Shown: positions 24,570-37,489, counted from the stretch's first letter. The stretch: 64,000 bases of DNA from Annona cherimola (GCA_030490835.1 CM059972.1:31847452-31911451), one strand, 5' to 3'. Notes: a model not told the origin generated them from the letters alone. Program-made: numbers and translations.

Positions 24570-25795
24570 AAGTATACTTAGATTAAATAAAAAATAAAAA
24601 ATTATATTACGAACTTCGGCCAACCGCATATGGCCATTGGCCTACATATTTGATATATTGGCTAGTTTAATCCGAATTCTTAAACCGGTTCGAACTTTTA
24701 ATCAAACGAGTACCGGTTTGAATTTGGTTACAGTTGTGTGATGGTTGCATTGGTTCCGAGTGCAAATCGACATGCACGCACGGGAAAGTGATCTAAACTC
24801 CAATGAATTCATTGGACTGAATCTTAGTACTATGGTTATTTTTATTTATTTATTTATTTTCTTTTATAGTGAATCGAGCATTGAAAATTAGGGCTCACCA
24901 GTTCTGCACTGATTTATGGGTCAATATTACCTATACATGCAACTCTGGTTGGGTTGTTTCGTTCTCTGTTTATACCACCTATACTCTAGTTGTAGAAGTC
25001 ATATCTCATCTTACCCTATTCTATCCTACTCAACTAGATAAAGAGGTGATTTATATTACGGGGTCTAATGATTTCAAATCGTTCCAAAAATATATATTTT
25101 TTAAATTTTTTTATTTTTGTAAAACTACTATTTTTCAAATACATAAGTATTTGAGTTATTTTGAACTATTGGAAATGAATAAAGTACCCTCGTGTCCAAA
25201 AATACAAAAAAAATATAAAGATCCCAAAACTGGTAAAATTGGGTTTTAGAGATTATTAAATACATTAGTTTAATATTTTATAAAAATAAAAATAGATATT
25301 TGGCCCAATTGCGAATAGCCTCATTAGCAACTAGGTGTAAAAGATTATGCGCTTATATGAATGATAACATATATGGAAATTTACACTAACATTAAATAAA
25401 GTGGTACTATAATCAGGTTCGATTTTGTGTGCTCATTGCATGGAACCTATCTACTCTAATTTAAACATGACTTATTTCTTGTATTTACCTTACCCTATGT
25501 GTAATTTTTTGGAACTTAGCCTATGCAAAATTGGGTTAGTTTAACCCAAAAAAATGGGCTAGTTTAGACAGTTCCTAACCAAATTACTCTCCTAATATTG
25601 CCACAATGGTATGTGAGTAATATGTAGAAAATTGTCATCAATCGCTCTGGAAACTAAGATCAAATTAACCATCTATCTTAATAACTTAATTATTATTAAT
25701 CAATGTCACTACCTAGATGACCAAGTAGTTGATGTGAGTGTATAGAGTGTGTGTGGATCGGATGTCCAAGGTTCGAAATTAGGTTGAGGCACTAG
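24570..25795. other. Spacer with a possible SINE head next to the first LTR
   Basis: The ORF at 24869-25249 has no family features. Near the right edge, AGGTTCGAAATTA (about 25769) resembles a pol III B box, and CAAGTAGTTGATG (about 25721) is a weak A box, so a SINE relic is possible. ACTAG (25791-25795), directly before the LTR, is the left target site of element A. Confidence 0.35.
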
Positions 25796-28700
25796 TGTGA
25801 AACCCTGAACCACATAGGGCTCATTTATATGCATTGGACATATGAATATGACTCATGTATGATTTAATTGAATTATGAATGATTTTCTTTGCAATTTTGA
25901 TGAATTATTGCAATTAGGGTCAATGGTTATGAATGATGATTATAAGCCGATATGGGTCAATATGATTAAGGTGGCCTAATGAGGATTTGAAAGTATTAGT
26001 GTGTCATGAATAATTAATTTAATTTTCCTGATTTTATTAATGAGAATTAGAATGATAATTATAGAATTAAGTTGGAAAATGCTAAGAAATTCATAACTTG
26101 ACGCCTGTAAGGCGGATTGAGATAAAATTTGAAAGGTAAGCGCATAATTTTGTGGCCAATCTTATGGATAGATTGGATTATGAAAATTTTGATGGGATTA
26201 AGGTGATAATTAATCATTTTCATCCAAAAATCCAAAAGGTAATTTCAATGATTATAACTTGAGATAGAAAAGTCGTATTGAGACGAAATTTGAAATGGTC
26301 GGATAAAATTATGAGATCAACGCTATGGAAGGATTGGATTAAGCTAAGTATTGTGAGATTATGACTAAATGGAAAAAGGTGTGTACCTTTGACTTTATGC
26401 ATAATAAAGTAGCTTGCATTTATGTTAAAGTTAAATGGATTAATTACAAAATTTATAGCATAAAAGAGGTGTCAAAAGGAGCTTAATTCAAGAAAATTTT
26501 GTGAATTTCTTAAAATGGCAAAATTCATGAAAAATTCTATGCATAAATGTTGGATTTAAGGAGCTAATAGGCTAGCTCAAGGGAGGCACATGGATGTGGC
26601 ACACCATGGACGTCCAAGGGCTCTTTAAGGTGTATTTTTGTGATTTTTTATATATAAAATCTATACCTAAGATATCTAGCGAGCCAAGGTGATTAAATGG
26701 TCATAAATTAGAGTTGAAAATTGTGGCAAAAGATATCAAAATCAAAGCCATGTGGGCATGATGAATAGTGGATAGCAAGGTGGGATTACATGAGGTGGAC
26801 GTCCGAGGGCTGTTGCTTGATTTTTGTGATTTTTTTTAAGATGCTAAATGAGCATCTAAGTGAGCTACTAGCTAGGGTAAATAAATGACCATAAAGTAAA
26901 GTTGGATTATGTGGAAAAAATTCAAAGGAGGCAGCTACATTGGACATCCCATGTGTGGATAGCTTGGTGGCCCATTAATGCCCTGGATTTTGATGGATTT
27001 TTACATGGGATAATTTCTAATTTACTTGGAGCTGGATGTGCCATGTCAACAAGGGATAAACATGCCTTAATTCACCCTCAAATGATGTGGTAAGTGGGGC
27101 TAAAAAGCTGAAAAAAATCCAAGTTATATAAGGGGGGACGTCCATATGTTACGAAGGTTGGAGAGAGAAAATTCAAGGAGGAAAAACCCCCAAGTCAAGG
27201 CAGCCTTGCACGTCCCTAATTCAGCAAGGAAAGAGCAGGAAAAAGGAGAGAAAAAAAGAAGGAAAAAAGGAAAAGAAAGAAAGAGATTCAAGCTAGAGAA
27301 GTTTGGGTTCAAATTTGATTCAATTCAAGCAAGTTTATCTTGAATTTTGAATTATTTAAACCAAGTTTTCTACCTCCAATTATGAGTCATGAATATGATT
27401 CATAATGAACCCTTAAAGGATGATTCATAATGCTGAATGAGGATTGAATGGCGAGAATGAATTCAAGGATTTACTGATTAGGGTATTGAATGAGGATTGA
27501 ATGACAAGAATGAATTTAAGGATTTAAAGGGGTTAAATTGGATGCTAGGCTTGAATATGATGTCTAAACCTAGCTGGAATTTTCCTAATTCCTCGTGATA
27601 AGTTGCTGTTTTGAAGTAATATCATGATTATACTATGAATCATGATTTAATGGATTATATATGTTGATTTGGGCATAAGTTATGAATTTTAGAAAGGATG
27701 AGAATTAGGGTTACATGTATGACCGAATTTTCGTATTTTTATGCTAAATAGGATACATGAATTAGATAAAATAATTTATGGATGATTTAGAGAGTAAAAT
27801 ACTCTAAATCTAAGGTACTTTGGATGTTCAAAGTGGGTTGGAAAAACTTGCCCAAAATTTGAACTTTAGGGCATGTGTAGGACCGTCCAAAGGAAGAGTG
27901 TAAGGGTTACTCAAAACGCATATGAGTATTGCTGTTTTAGAAGCAATCAAACTATGGATTTTAAATATGTGATAATAGCCTAAATTTGAGTTAAAAAAGT
28001 ATGATTAGTTGCTGAAATTAAGAAATTAAAAATCTATTTTGATTTAAGTACTGAAAGGGACGTTGAAAGTGTGTAAAACGGGTCCCAAAGTTGCTGTTTT
28101 GGAACCTTATGATTAATGGATTAAAATTCCATAAAATTACTCTAAATGAAGTATTGATTAAGGAGTTTAATCATACTGAATTAGGAAGCAAGTTGCTGAT
28201 TTGAAAAATTTTAAGAAACATATAATCTATGTGTTGTAAAATGAGCATGTATGGTAAGATAAACATGAATAAATGATAAATGACTTATATGGGTTGTTAA
28301 ATGCAAAAATACATGAAAATATGATGAAATGCATGTTTATGTTGCTAGTTTGATAAATAATGATAATCTCAAATTTTGGGATTAATATATGAGGCTTAGG
28401 ATGTCAACTAAATGCTTAAGATGAGCATGACAAGTGAATTATGAAAAATATGTGAAAAATAATAAATGGGAGTAATGAACCTCCATATGGTGATTAATGG
28501 ATATATTATAATATATATGAATGTTACCCTACCTATGAGTATTGAACATGCGATGTGATGAATGGTATGATGCATAGGTTTGTGTTATATATGTGTACCC
28601 GACTTGGAATTCAAGTGGGTTGTGTATATTAATGAAAATGAGTTGGAAAACTAAGTTGAATGCAAGAAAATGAAAATTATATGAACACTATGTGATTCTT

Positions 28701-29774
28701 ACATATATAGGCAAAGACAAAGAAAATGTTGATCAGGAAAGCTAACGTGATCAAGGTAAGCAAGCAATTTTCTAAATGATTTTTGTTTCTCAACTTATTC
28801 TAAAATGGTTGCAAATGATGTTCTAACTGCTTTGATTTGTTTAGCAAATGATATTTGAATTTATTTCTAATATATTTAAGGATGACCATTCCTTAGTTCA
28901 ATATGTGTTAAAATGATCTTTTTATTTGCAATCTGATTTACATAACTACTTTATTAAATGTTTATGAAAAATAATGACTTATGAATTCATGAAAGAAAAA
29001 TCATGCTAGCATGTCAAAGATGAATTTTATGAATGGTTCATGTGCACAAAGCATTAGGTCCACCCTAAAGGTGTAAGTGGACCGATTGTCCCCCTTTGGT
29101 GTGACCAAGTCGATAAATAGGCCAAAAGCCGGCGGCGCCCTCTCTGAAATGGGAGAAGACAGAGATGGATGGTTGCCTAGTTAGCTTCTATCCTATGACG
29201 GACATGTTTTACGATCTTGCATCACATTATGCATGACATACCCGTGATGAGTATAAGAAATATGTTTTCATGATATACCCACAAGTGGGTATAATTTTGC
29301 TTTCCAAGGTATTTTAAATAAAATTTGTTGCTTGCAAAATGAGTTGCCTGAAAAATATACATCTTACTTGTTGAGTTTCGACTCATGTTTTATTTTTCAA
29401 ACTCATAGACAGGTGAAAGAATGAAGGTGGCAAAGGAGCATAAATTGGGCATTGAGGAATGTAAAACTTTATGATTTCTTATATGTGTTACTTAAGGTGG
29501 ATGGTTGTAAAATGACTTGATATTGCTATCATGATGCTCATATATGATTTAGGTTATAACATGTGCTTTATGAACAAGTGTCAAGGAATGTTGAGCATGT
29601 CATGAATAACTACGATTATCTATGATATAATATGTGTATATCAGGACAAAAATGGCTTAAATGGGCACTTGATGGAAAATAACATAAAATTAAATCCTAA
29701 GGAGTAATGGTTAAATGAATAAATATCCATTAAATCCCGCCGTGTGACAGGGCAACAATCTTGATAACGTTTAC

Positions 29775-31559
29775 TGTTGGAAATATGTAAAAAACAAGCT
29801 AAATCTATGTTTTGATGATTAACAAATCAATTTGAGTAAGTCTTGGCTACTAACATGTTTGTGGAAGTGTTTAAGGAATAGACATTTGAAGAAAATGAAG
29901 CAAGGAAGGATAAGTCGATTTCCAAGTCGACTCAGGCATCGACTTAAGGCCAAGTCGATCCCCAAGTCGACTCCAACATCGACTTCGAGGGGACAATTCC
30001 TTCCAGAGTTGAAAACGGGGAGCAGAGCTGCTGAAGTCGCAAACGAAGTCGACTCCGCATGCGACTTGGGAGAAGTCGCAGACCAAGTCGACTCCAGCAT
30101 CGACTTCAAAACGACGAAACCTTCCAGAGTTGAAATCAAGACCCCGAAGTGCCGAAGTCGCACCCCAAGTCAACCCCACTAGCGACTTGAGGTGAAGTCG
30201 CAGGCCAAGTCGACTCCAGTAGCGACTTGGAGGCGTCGTTTTCCGTCCAGAGTTGAAACCAAAATCTGGGGGCACCGAAGTCGCAGACCAAGTCGACTCC
30301 AGCATGCGACTTGGGCGAAGTCGCAGACCAAGTCGACTCCGGCATCGACTTCGATCGGACAGAGGAGAAATTTCAGAAGACAAGTTGGGATTAACTGATT
30401 TCAAGACAAACATATGAAGACTAATCCAAGTCCAAGCAAAATGCATAAACTCAACCATTCAAATCAAAGAACTTGCTCATGAATGCAAGAATCAAGACTC
30501 ATGGATTCAAGGCTTGCAAAACATGGAGCCAAAAGAAACAAACTAAAGTGAAGACAACGACTCAAAGAAGAACCCAATCAGGGAAGAACAACAAGGCATG
30601 AAGAAAATAAAAGCATCCCAAAGATTTCAAGTTCATCAAGATAACTTACGAGGTGAAGTCGCATACCGAAGTCGACTCCACCTGCGACTTGGTTCAAGAC
30701 GATGCCTAAGTCGACCCTGACTAGAACTTGAAGTTGCGACGGAGAGGTGAAGTCGCACCCGAAGTCGACTCCATCTGCGACTTGGGTCGCAACGGTCGGA
30801 AAATATTCGAACGTTGGCACATTAAATGCGCGCCACTTACCTTCTAACGTTCGGATTCCCTCCAAAATTATAAATAGCATTCATGGTGGACGAGGAAAGT
30901 AGCTGAGAATCATTAAGTGTGCTTAACTCCTATATTCAAGAGCTCTAAAAAGATCAAGCCATTCGAGGAGGAAGAACTTTGCTTCAAATTGCAAGAGCTA
31001 CACTTCTGAATCTTCAAAGCCTACATTACAAGTTCTTCTCTGCGCCAAACTGCTTCTACACAACTGTAAAGTGTAGTTTTCTTATTGTTTCTTTTGTATG
31101 TGTTGAACTTGATTTAGTTTGAGGAACTAAGATCAAGTGTAAGCAAAGTAGTGTGTGATTGGAGTGTGACTCATCACCTACTTGTGCTGTGTTTTGTTGA
31201 TGCCCCCTAGAGCTGGAATCTAGAAGAGAGCAAGAGGCTCTGGTTGTATATGCCCCCTAGAGCTAGAATCTAGAAGAGAACAATGACTCTAATTGTATTG
31301 AGAGAATACAATAGTGGAACCCAAGTCACAAGGAGTGTGAGCTTGGAAGACTGGAGTAGGGAGGTTGCCCGAACCACTATAAAAATTCTTGTCTACTTGA
31401 TTTACATTTCTGCTCTCTACGTTACATTGCTTTCCATTTCGTTTCTTCATTAAGGGGACTAGATTAATCCGAGGTTAAGTTTCTGTTTAAGTTATAAATT
31501 TTTAAATACCCAATTCACCCCTCCCCTCTTGGGTAATTGCCATTAACTCGGGACCAACA
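29775..31559 (+). mobile_element. Solo LTR of a Sirevirus-like Ty1/copia element
   Basis: The unit runs TGTTGGAAATATG...GGGACCAACA and is flanked by perfect 5-bp direct repeats TTTAC (29770-29774, 31560-31564). The start (TGTTGG, then TTTTGATGATTAACAAA) and the end (CCCAATTCACCCCTCCCCTC, then TTGGGT) are those of the Sirevirus/Maximus lineage. A TATAAATA box lies at 30869-30876. No internal region is present, so the element was reduced to one LTR by recombination. It lies inside the 3' part of element A's LTR and is therefore younger than it. ORFs across it arise from its repeats. Confidence 0.92.
29919..30790 (+). repeat. AAGTCGACTCC / CGACTT repeat array inside the Sirevirus-like LTR
   Basis: About eight imperfect units between 29919 and 30355, and three more at 30655-30785, follow the pattern GAAGTCGCA-n-CCAAGTCGACTCC-n-GCGACTTGG, about 38-75 bases apart. 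Each unit is itself an inverted repeat (AAGTCG...CGACTT), so hairpins can form. The units contain the SalI-type palindrome GTCGAC and many CG dinucleotides in an otherwise AT-rich window. ORFs here on both strands (29832-30182, 29871-30458) follow from this repetition. Confidence 0.85.
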
Positions 31560-31629
31560 TTTACCAGTCAATAACGATCTCGGAGTAAGGTTCAGGATGT
31601 GACGCTCAGGTTGGGGGCGCCATAGAGCT

Positions 31630-31641
31630 TGGTATCAGAGC
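31630..31641 (+). other. Primer-binding site (initiator tRNA-Met) of element A
   Basis: TGGTATCAGAGC, complementary to the 3' end of plant initiator methionine tRNA, lies directly downstream of the LTR end. This spacing and sequence are standard for Ty3/gypsy and Ty1/copia plant elements. It fixes the orientation of element A as plus and confirms that the preceding repeat is its 5' LTR. Confidence 0.88.
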
Positions 31642-31830
31642 ATGGACTGGTAAATAGGCGTGGAAAACTTCTAAATATGATGATTGAATTAACATAAGGA
31701 GATATACATGATTTTATGATGATTAGATATGCGATTACCATGATGAGACGTGTGATATGTGATGATAAATTGCAAAATAATTTGCAGTGTGCTTTTTTTA
31801 CAATATAGCTAATTTATTATGTTTGAACAG

Positions 31831-32089
31831 ATGGCAGATAAAGGAAAGAGAATAATGAGTGTTGATGAGTTAAGAAAATAGATGGAGGATGAGGAAAAGA
31901 GGTGGAGGATGGAAGAAATTATGAATAGATGGTGGACATTCCAGCAGAATGCAATACACTTTCCGTCGGTTCCTTTAGGGTTTCCACCTAGGCACCCTCT
32001 ATCGCAATCTCAAAGGGACTATCATGTCAATCATTATTAGCACAGACGAAGTATAGAGGAGTCTACCAATTAGGCTCCTAGAGCAGGAG
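31831..32089 (+). pseudogene. Start of element A gag, interrupted
   Basis: An ATG about 190 bases after the primer site opens a reading frame starting MADKGKRIMSVDELRK, then a stop (TAG), then a charged, Trp/Glu-rich stretch (EEKRWRMEEIMNRWW) and a Pro-rich segment. Two more stops follow. This is the expected position and style of a chromovirus gag N-terminus. The frame is cut at 32089 by the end of element B; the likely continuation of the same gag is at 38459 onwards. Confidence 0.6.
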
Positions 32090-33571
32090 TGTGGCACCCC
32101 CGAACCCGAGGCGCTGGAACCTTACTCCAGTATTGTCTAGTTAGTAAACTGTGAGCATGATTGTAGCCCTGTTCACGTGGCAGAGTTTTCAATTCAATCT
32201 CATATTAATTTACAAGCAATCATTCACTGGTAATTAAAATTACATAATATTTACAAAGTATTAAAATTCATTTACAACTTCAATCTTTGTAACCTGATAA
32301 TACTATATCCTTAAATCTCCATCATTATCAAAATATATAAGAACCATACAACCTTAAGAGTTGCTAAATTGAGACATTTTTTTCTTTTTAAGCCTTAATG
32401 TACCTGTCTAAGGTTGGGAAAACAAAACGTGAGTATTAGACTTAGTAAGCAAGTATTCTCATTTAAATAAATATTTTTGTTTCATGATTTGACATTTCAT
32501 AAATAATGCACATGCAAATGCACATTTCACAATCATACTTTAAACCTTCATTAGATGGTACACTAGTTAGGCGACCATTAATTCGTCTACCCCCTATTTT
32601 AGGGAGGGCGCCGCCGGCCGTTGGGCCTATATCAGCGACTCGGTCACATTAGAGGGGGACTTTGGTCCGCTTATACCTCTAGAATGGACCTGTACTTTTG
32701 TGCACTATGCATCATACACATGCTAGCATTACTTCAAGAAACAATCGCATTTATCAATTTGCTCTCTTTTCAACTTAAGAAAATGACATAGTCATTTATA
32801 AAACAGATTAATAAATATATTTTTCAAACCACTTTATGGGGATGACCATCCTTAAATAGTATTGAAAAATGACAATAAAAATGAATTACTAGTCATTTTG
32901 AAAATAAGTCATTTCAAGGCGTCACTTGCTTACCTTAAGATATCAGCTAGCCTCCTCAACTTTTTTTTTCTTTTCCTAAACAAATGGAAATGACTATTTC
33001 ATACATTTGAACTATATTTTTATACTTGCATGTTTATTATCATCATCATCATCATTATTATTTTACTTTTTTTTTATTAAACTGTATATACTTTTGACGT
33101 GTTATGGTTCAACCCATGCTTGGTCTGTAGCAAAATAAAATTCAAACACACATTCTGAAATCAATGTCCACCTCCCTTAACAACCATATCTATGTATATA
33201 TTATTATTATTATTATTATTTAAGTTACCAAATGAACGGTTTCTACCCTGTCATAAAAAAAATCTGTTTAGCCGTCCAATTCACGTTACCATTTTTCTTT
33301 CAATCTCAATCTGCTATTTATATTTCTCAATAACTTGCAGTAAATTAAAATTCTGATAAACTTATAAGTATATTATTCATTATTATTTAATGATTAGGCC
33401 CATTAATAATGAACAGGGTACCCCTAATAATCAAGCAGAAATAATGATAATAATAATAATAATACTCCTAAGATTAACGTGGGCTTTTCATTTTATATAA
33501 GGTGAAAATCCCCTAATGTCCGGACGCTGTTTGATTCTTAACAGGAACTTTTCCTAATTTATATATATATG

Positions 33572-33615
<44 letters not shown>

Positions 33616-35803
33616 TAAATTAGTTAACATCACACGCACGTATGCCAAAAAAAATAACAATTAGTTGAAGCTATGAATGACATCTATATGTTAGAAAAAA
33701 AATTCTTTCTTTGCCTAACCTGTCTGGACATCTGACTTTCCTCCTCCTTCACCGTTTCCCTTTATATATGTATATATATATATATTATATATGGGAAATG
33801 ATCCAGTGCATGCGATGCACCGTGCAGTCCATGCACTGTAGGTCCCACCTGATCATAAATAGAAAATCCACCCCACCCATTGTATTTATAATTGTTCACT
33901 TTATTACCATACCAATTTTCATCCAAATCCAACATGTGTGTAGTTCCATCTTAAAATGGTGCAAAATCAACGTAATAAAATAGTTTAATGTAAATATCAA
34001 GTTTAAAGTGATTTTTTCAACATCTAAACCATCTAAAGTATGATTTATATATGGATAAATGAGTGTATAAAGTTTCATTATAATCTAATATGTGTGGGAT
34101 CCATTTTACAGCTGACTGCACCGTAATTACGGTGCAGTCCGACTGCACAGGATCATATCCCATTATATATATATAAAGAAATCATGCAAAACAAAAATTA
34201 AAATTTCAGATTTTATTTGGACTTTATTTCAAGCACGCATGATATAAAAATAGAAATTCTAAGGCTTAATACTATAATGGACGCGAACTTGCTGCTCTTT
34301 CAGTACTTTGTCCTTCTCTCCTTTATTTGCCTACAAAAACAATCTTTTTTTTCTCCTATAATGCTGTTGCTGGCCATCTCACGCTGCCCACCCTTCACTA
34401 TTTATAATAATCTGCTGCTGCTATTCACCGAGTCTTGTTATTTGACCAACCATTGGTCCAATGCCCTCTTTCCAGCTACTCATTACGTGGCCCGTTTCTT
34501 TACATATATACACGGATATACATTCGTTCTGATTTATCTTATTTCATTCATTTTGTTTTAAATGGACGTGACTGTCATCCTGTTCATATCAACGTATGTA
34601 TATATTTATATATTGCTTTAAAATTTCTAAAGGTGTTTTTTATAATCCATACCGTCTATATTATACAACACATTAATTTAACCGTTCATATCAAGTTTTG
34701 TGTTAAAGTGATTAAAATTGGCTAAAATATAAGCATTTTCAATTAATTAATGTAATTAATTCAAATTTTAATTTTTCTGCCCATTTGTAATTATATTTTG
34801 TATAATCTACTCATTTCATCAAGTAGGGTATATTAATTTATGCTTATCCATGAAATTTCATCTAAAATGGAGTTGTATATATATAATAAATTGAATTAAT
34901 AAAATGTGTAATATAAAATGAAAATTACACAGATGCATGCACCACAGGTAAAGACGGTTCCCGGTTGCATGCACGTTCTTCAAGGTAATAATTGAATTTT
35001 CATAAATACTTTATTACATCATATTTCCTAATCCATTCCATTCATATTATAAATTAGATTAATTAGTATAGGTTAAGATATTAGCATTCAAAACTAATTC
35101 ATGAAATCTCATCCAATTTTAGTTGTTTAAAAATCTTCTAAACATAATTTTTGTGATCTAGACCATTCACTATGCAGAGTATGTTAAAATAAGCTTAATC
35201 TTGAAATTTCAGATAAAACTGCCTTATATACATTAATATATTAATTAAATAAAAGACTTACATAAAAATAATAAAATGCAAAAAGGAAGCTCCTGAACGT
35301 ACCTGCCGCGCATTACTTATTTTTTGGGCACATTTTTTAATGCAGTTAGGTTAAACACTTTAATCAATTATTCTTTATAATCTAATTCGTCTAGATTAAA
35401 GAGCACACAATTTAATACTTTCTATTAAATTCTCTCGTTGATCCGAGTCATACATTCTAAGATATAATGAAAATAATATAGATGAATATAAGCCCTTAAT
35501 TAGGACCCCTAATTGGCCCAAATTTTTCTATTTATTTTTATTTTTCCATAAGGTCCGTGAATTTAAACAGTTTTAATTGGTATGATTCAGAATTTTGAAA
35601 TTCCTTCTCGAAAAATGTATAAAAATTCATTATCATATCTAATCTATATGAAATCATTATTTACCCCTTTTTTTGTAATTTAATCTCACTTTTCTAAAAT
35701 TGCAATATGCATTTTTCTATAGCTTTATAGCAATAATAAACACAATGTACAAGCTTTCAGTATGCATCACATTCGCTAAGTTTCAAATAAGATGAGTTTC
35801 ACA
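32090..35803 (-). mobile_element. 3' LTR of minus-strand element B (Tekay-like)
   Basis: Read on the minus strand it begins TGTGAAACTCATC at 35803 and ends GGGTGCCACA at 32090. The minus-strand end matches the GGGGCGCCACA ends of the solo LTRs. A GGGCGCCGCCGGC island lies at about 32605. It is preceded (minus strand) by a polypurine tract and pol, so it is the 3' LTR. A MITE of 369 bp is inserted at 33793-34161. (ATT)n microsatellites occur at about 33198-33222 and 33575-33615. AGGAG (32085-32089) is the probable target site. Confidence 0.85.
33793..34161. mobile_element. Complete M2 MITE with 9-bp TSD (Mutator-like)
   Basis: The ends are GGGAAATGATCCAGTGCA and TGCACAGGATCATATCCC, inverted repeats with two differences. 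The element is flanked by perfect 9-bp repeats ATTATATAT (33784-33792, 34162-34170). The 9-bp TSD and TIR length suit a MULE-type MITE, though the target is low-complexity. Its interior is shared with 20448-20813 and more loosely with 2982-3505 and 23501-24022. It lies inside LTR B and is younger than it. Confidence 0.82.
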
Positions 35804-35818
35804 ATTCTCCCATCCTTA
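35804..35818 (-). other. Polypurine tract of element B
   Basis: On the minus strand AAGGATGGGAGAAT lies directly before the TGTGAAACTC start of the LTR. A purine-rich run at this place primes plus-strand DNA synthesis in LTR elements. It confirms the minus orientation of B and the LTR boundary at 35803. Confidence 0.75.
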
Positions 35819-35838
35819 CAAAAGGTTTCGTCCCGAAA

Positions 35839-37469
35839 CCTATTTCATTTCAAATAATTGAGGATATTTTCTTTCTACTCCTTCACGAAGTTCCCAGGTT
35901 GCTTCATTTTCAGGGTACCGGTTTCATTGAACTTTGACATACTCAATCTCCCGATTCCGAAGCTTTTGTATCTTATAATCCAAGATAGGCCTTTCTTTAT
36001 AATTTAAATGATCTTGAATTGACAAAGTCTCTACTGTGAGGATATGAGTCGGGTCTGATACATACTTTTTAAGCATTGAGACATGAAATACATTATGAAC
36101 TGCTGCTAAGGCCAGAGGTAATGCTACCCTGTAGGCTAAATTGCCAATCTTTTCTAATACCTCAAATGACCCAATATATCTTAGATTTAATTTACTCCTC
36201 TTTCCAAACCTTATGACTCCTTTGATTGGTGTTATTTTTACAAATACATGATCACCGGTCTGAATATTTAGATCCCTTCGTTTGCAGTCTGTATTACTCT
36301 TTTGTTGACTCTGAGCTGTAAGTATATATTGTCGAATCACTTGCACTTTTTCTGCTATTTTTTTAATAAATCTAGAGCTAATTTTCTTCCCCTATTTCAT
36401 CCTAATTTAATGGAGTTCGACATCTCCATCCATATAGGGCTTCAAATGGGGTCATCTGTATACTTGCCTGATAACTATTATTATAGGCAAATTCAGCTAT
36501 TGATAAATATTCATCCCATGATCCTCCAAATTTCGAAGTGCACATTCGAAGCATATCCTCAACAATTTGATTAACTCGCTCTGTTTGTCCATCAGTTTGA
36601 GGATGAAATGTAGTGCTAAATTTTAACTGGATTCCTAGGGTTTGATGCAAACATTTTCAAAAGCTAGAGGTAAAAATTGTATCCCGATCAGATACTATTG
36701 ACTTAGGTACCCCACAAACACGAACGATTTCCTTATAATAAATTTTGGCTAACCTTTCCGCAGAGAAATTCTTCTTCACAGGTACAAAATGAGCTACCTT
36801 AGATAAGCGATCAACTATTACCCATATAGAATCATTTCCTTTCTTTGTCCGAGGTAAACCTTCAATAAAGTCCATAGTAATATCATCCCATTTCCATTCT
36901 GGCACTTCAAGAGATTGCAATTTACTTGGAGTTCGCTGATGATTTGCTTTCACTTTCTGACAAGTTAGACATTTGACAACAAACTTTACAATTTCTCTCT
37001 TCATGTTGTTCTACCAATAACCCTTTTTAAGGTCATGGTACATCTTTGTACTTCCAGGATGCATAGAAAATGGAGAGAAATGTGCCTCTTTCAGGATCTG
37101 ATTTTTTAGTTCAACCTGATTCGATACACAAATACGATTTTTATATCGAAATATACCTTGATTATCAATAGTATACTCAATAAGATCTTTTTGCCTCATT
37201 TGTTTCATATATTTCTTTAGTTCTGCATCATTCTGTTGTCCATATTTAATTTGCTCAAATAGTGAAGATTGTAACTGCATTTGTGATAATCTTACTTGCA
37301 TTCCGGGTGGACATATAATTAATTCTGCTTGCCTCATTTCTCTAAGTAATCCTTCTTCTTTAGTGATTAGGTGTGCCACACTAACATTTCGACTTAAACC
37401 ATCTGCCACAACATTTGCTTTGCCTGAGTGATATAAAATACTGAGATCATAGTCCTTAAATAATTTCAA
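35839..37469 (-). pseudogene. Element B integrase with chromodomain (Ty3/gypsy, Tekay-like)
   Basis: Minus-strand pol, 3' half. In order: the end of RNase H and linker, the zinc-binding HHCC module (H-x-H around SMHPGSTKMYHDL, then CLTC, about 37070-36965), the catalytic core with D (TMDFIEG), D (VSDRDTIF) and E (DGQTERVNQ), the GPF/Y-like C-terminal module (KLNLRYIGSFEVLEKIG), and a chromodomain tail (EYVKVQ..NRYPENEATWE) that directs integration to chromatin in chromoviruses. In-frame stops lie between the segments 37011-37469, 36657-37004, 36402-36650 and 35924-36346. The stop at 35924-35926 replaces the tryptophan expected in the chromodomain (one base from TGG). It is not functional. Confidence 0.9.
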
Positions 37470-37489
37470 TTATCTTCTTTGTCTCATAT

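Larger units (their letters stand above)
25796..31624 (+). mobile_element. 5' LTR of a Tekay-like Ty3/gypsy element (element A), split by a solo LTR
   Basis: The LTR starts TGTGAAACCCTGAACC and ends ..GGGGGCGCCATA just before a primer-binding site. Without the inserted 29775-31559 unit it is about 4.04 kb, close to the 4.09-kb LTR at 54762-58850. Its interior aligns with the other LTRs of the group (ATAACTTGACGCC.GTAAGGCGGA near 26094; GAGTTTCGACTCATGTTTT near 29376; the GCCGGCGGCGCCC island near 29128). A TATATAAG box at 27125-27132 is a plausible promoter. The terminal CA appears mutated to TA. ORFs inside (26902-27343 and others) are not genes. Confidence 0.85.

Noticed and set aside
25718..25790. 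A tRNA gene
   Set aside because: A B-box-like word is present but no cloverleaf stems can be paired; at best a SINE relic.
27146..27343. Plus-strand Lys/Arg-rich ORF as a small basic protein
   Set aside because: It lies in the A/G-rich leader of an LTR just after its TATA box; composition explains the frame.
29819..30458. ORFs of 114-195 codons on both strands as genes
   Set aside because: They follow from the AAGTCG/CGACTT repeat array in a solo LTR; the translations are repetitive and match no family.
33570..33616. ATT microsatellite as a functional site
   Set aside because: Simple-sequence expansion within an LTR; no evidence of function.
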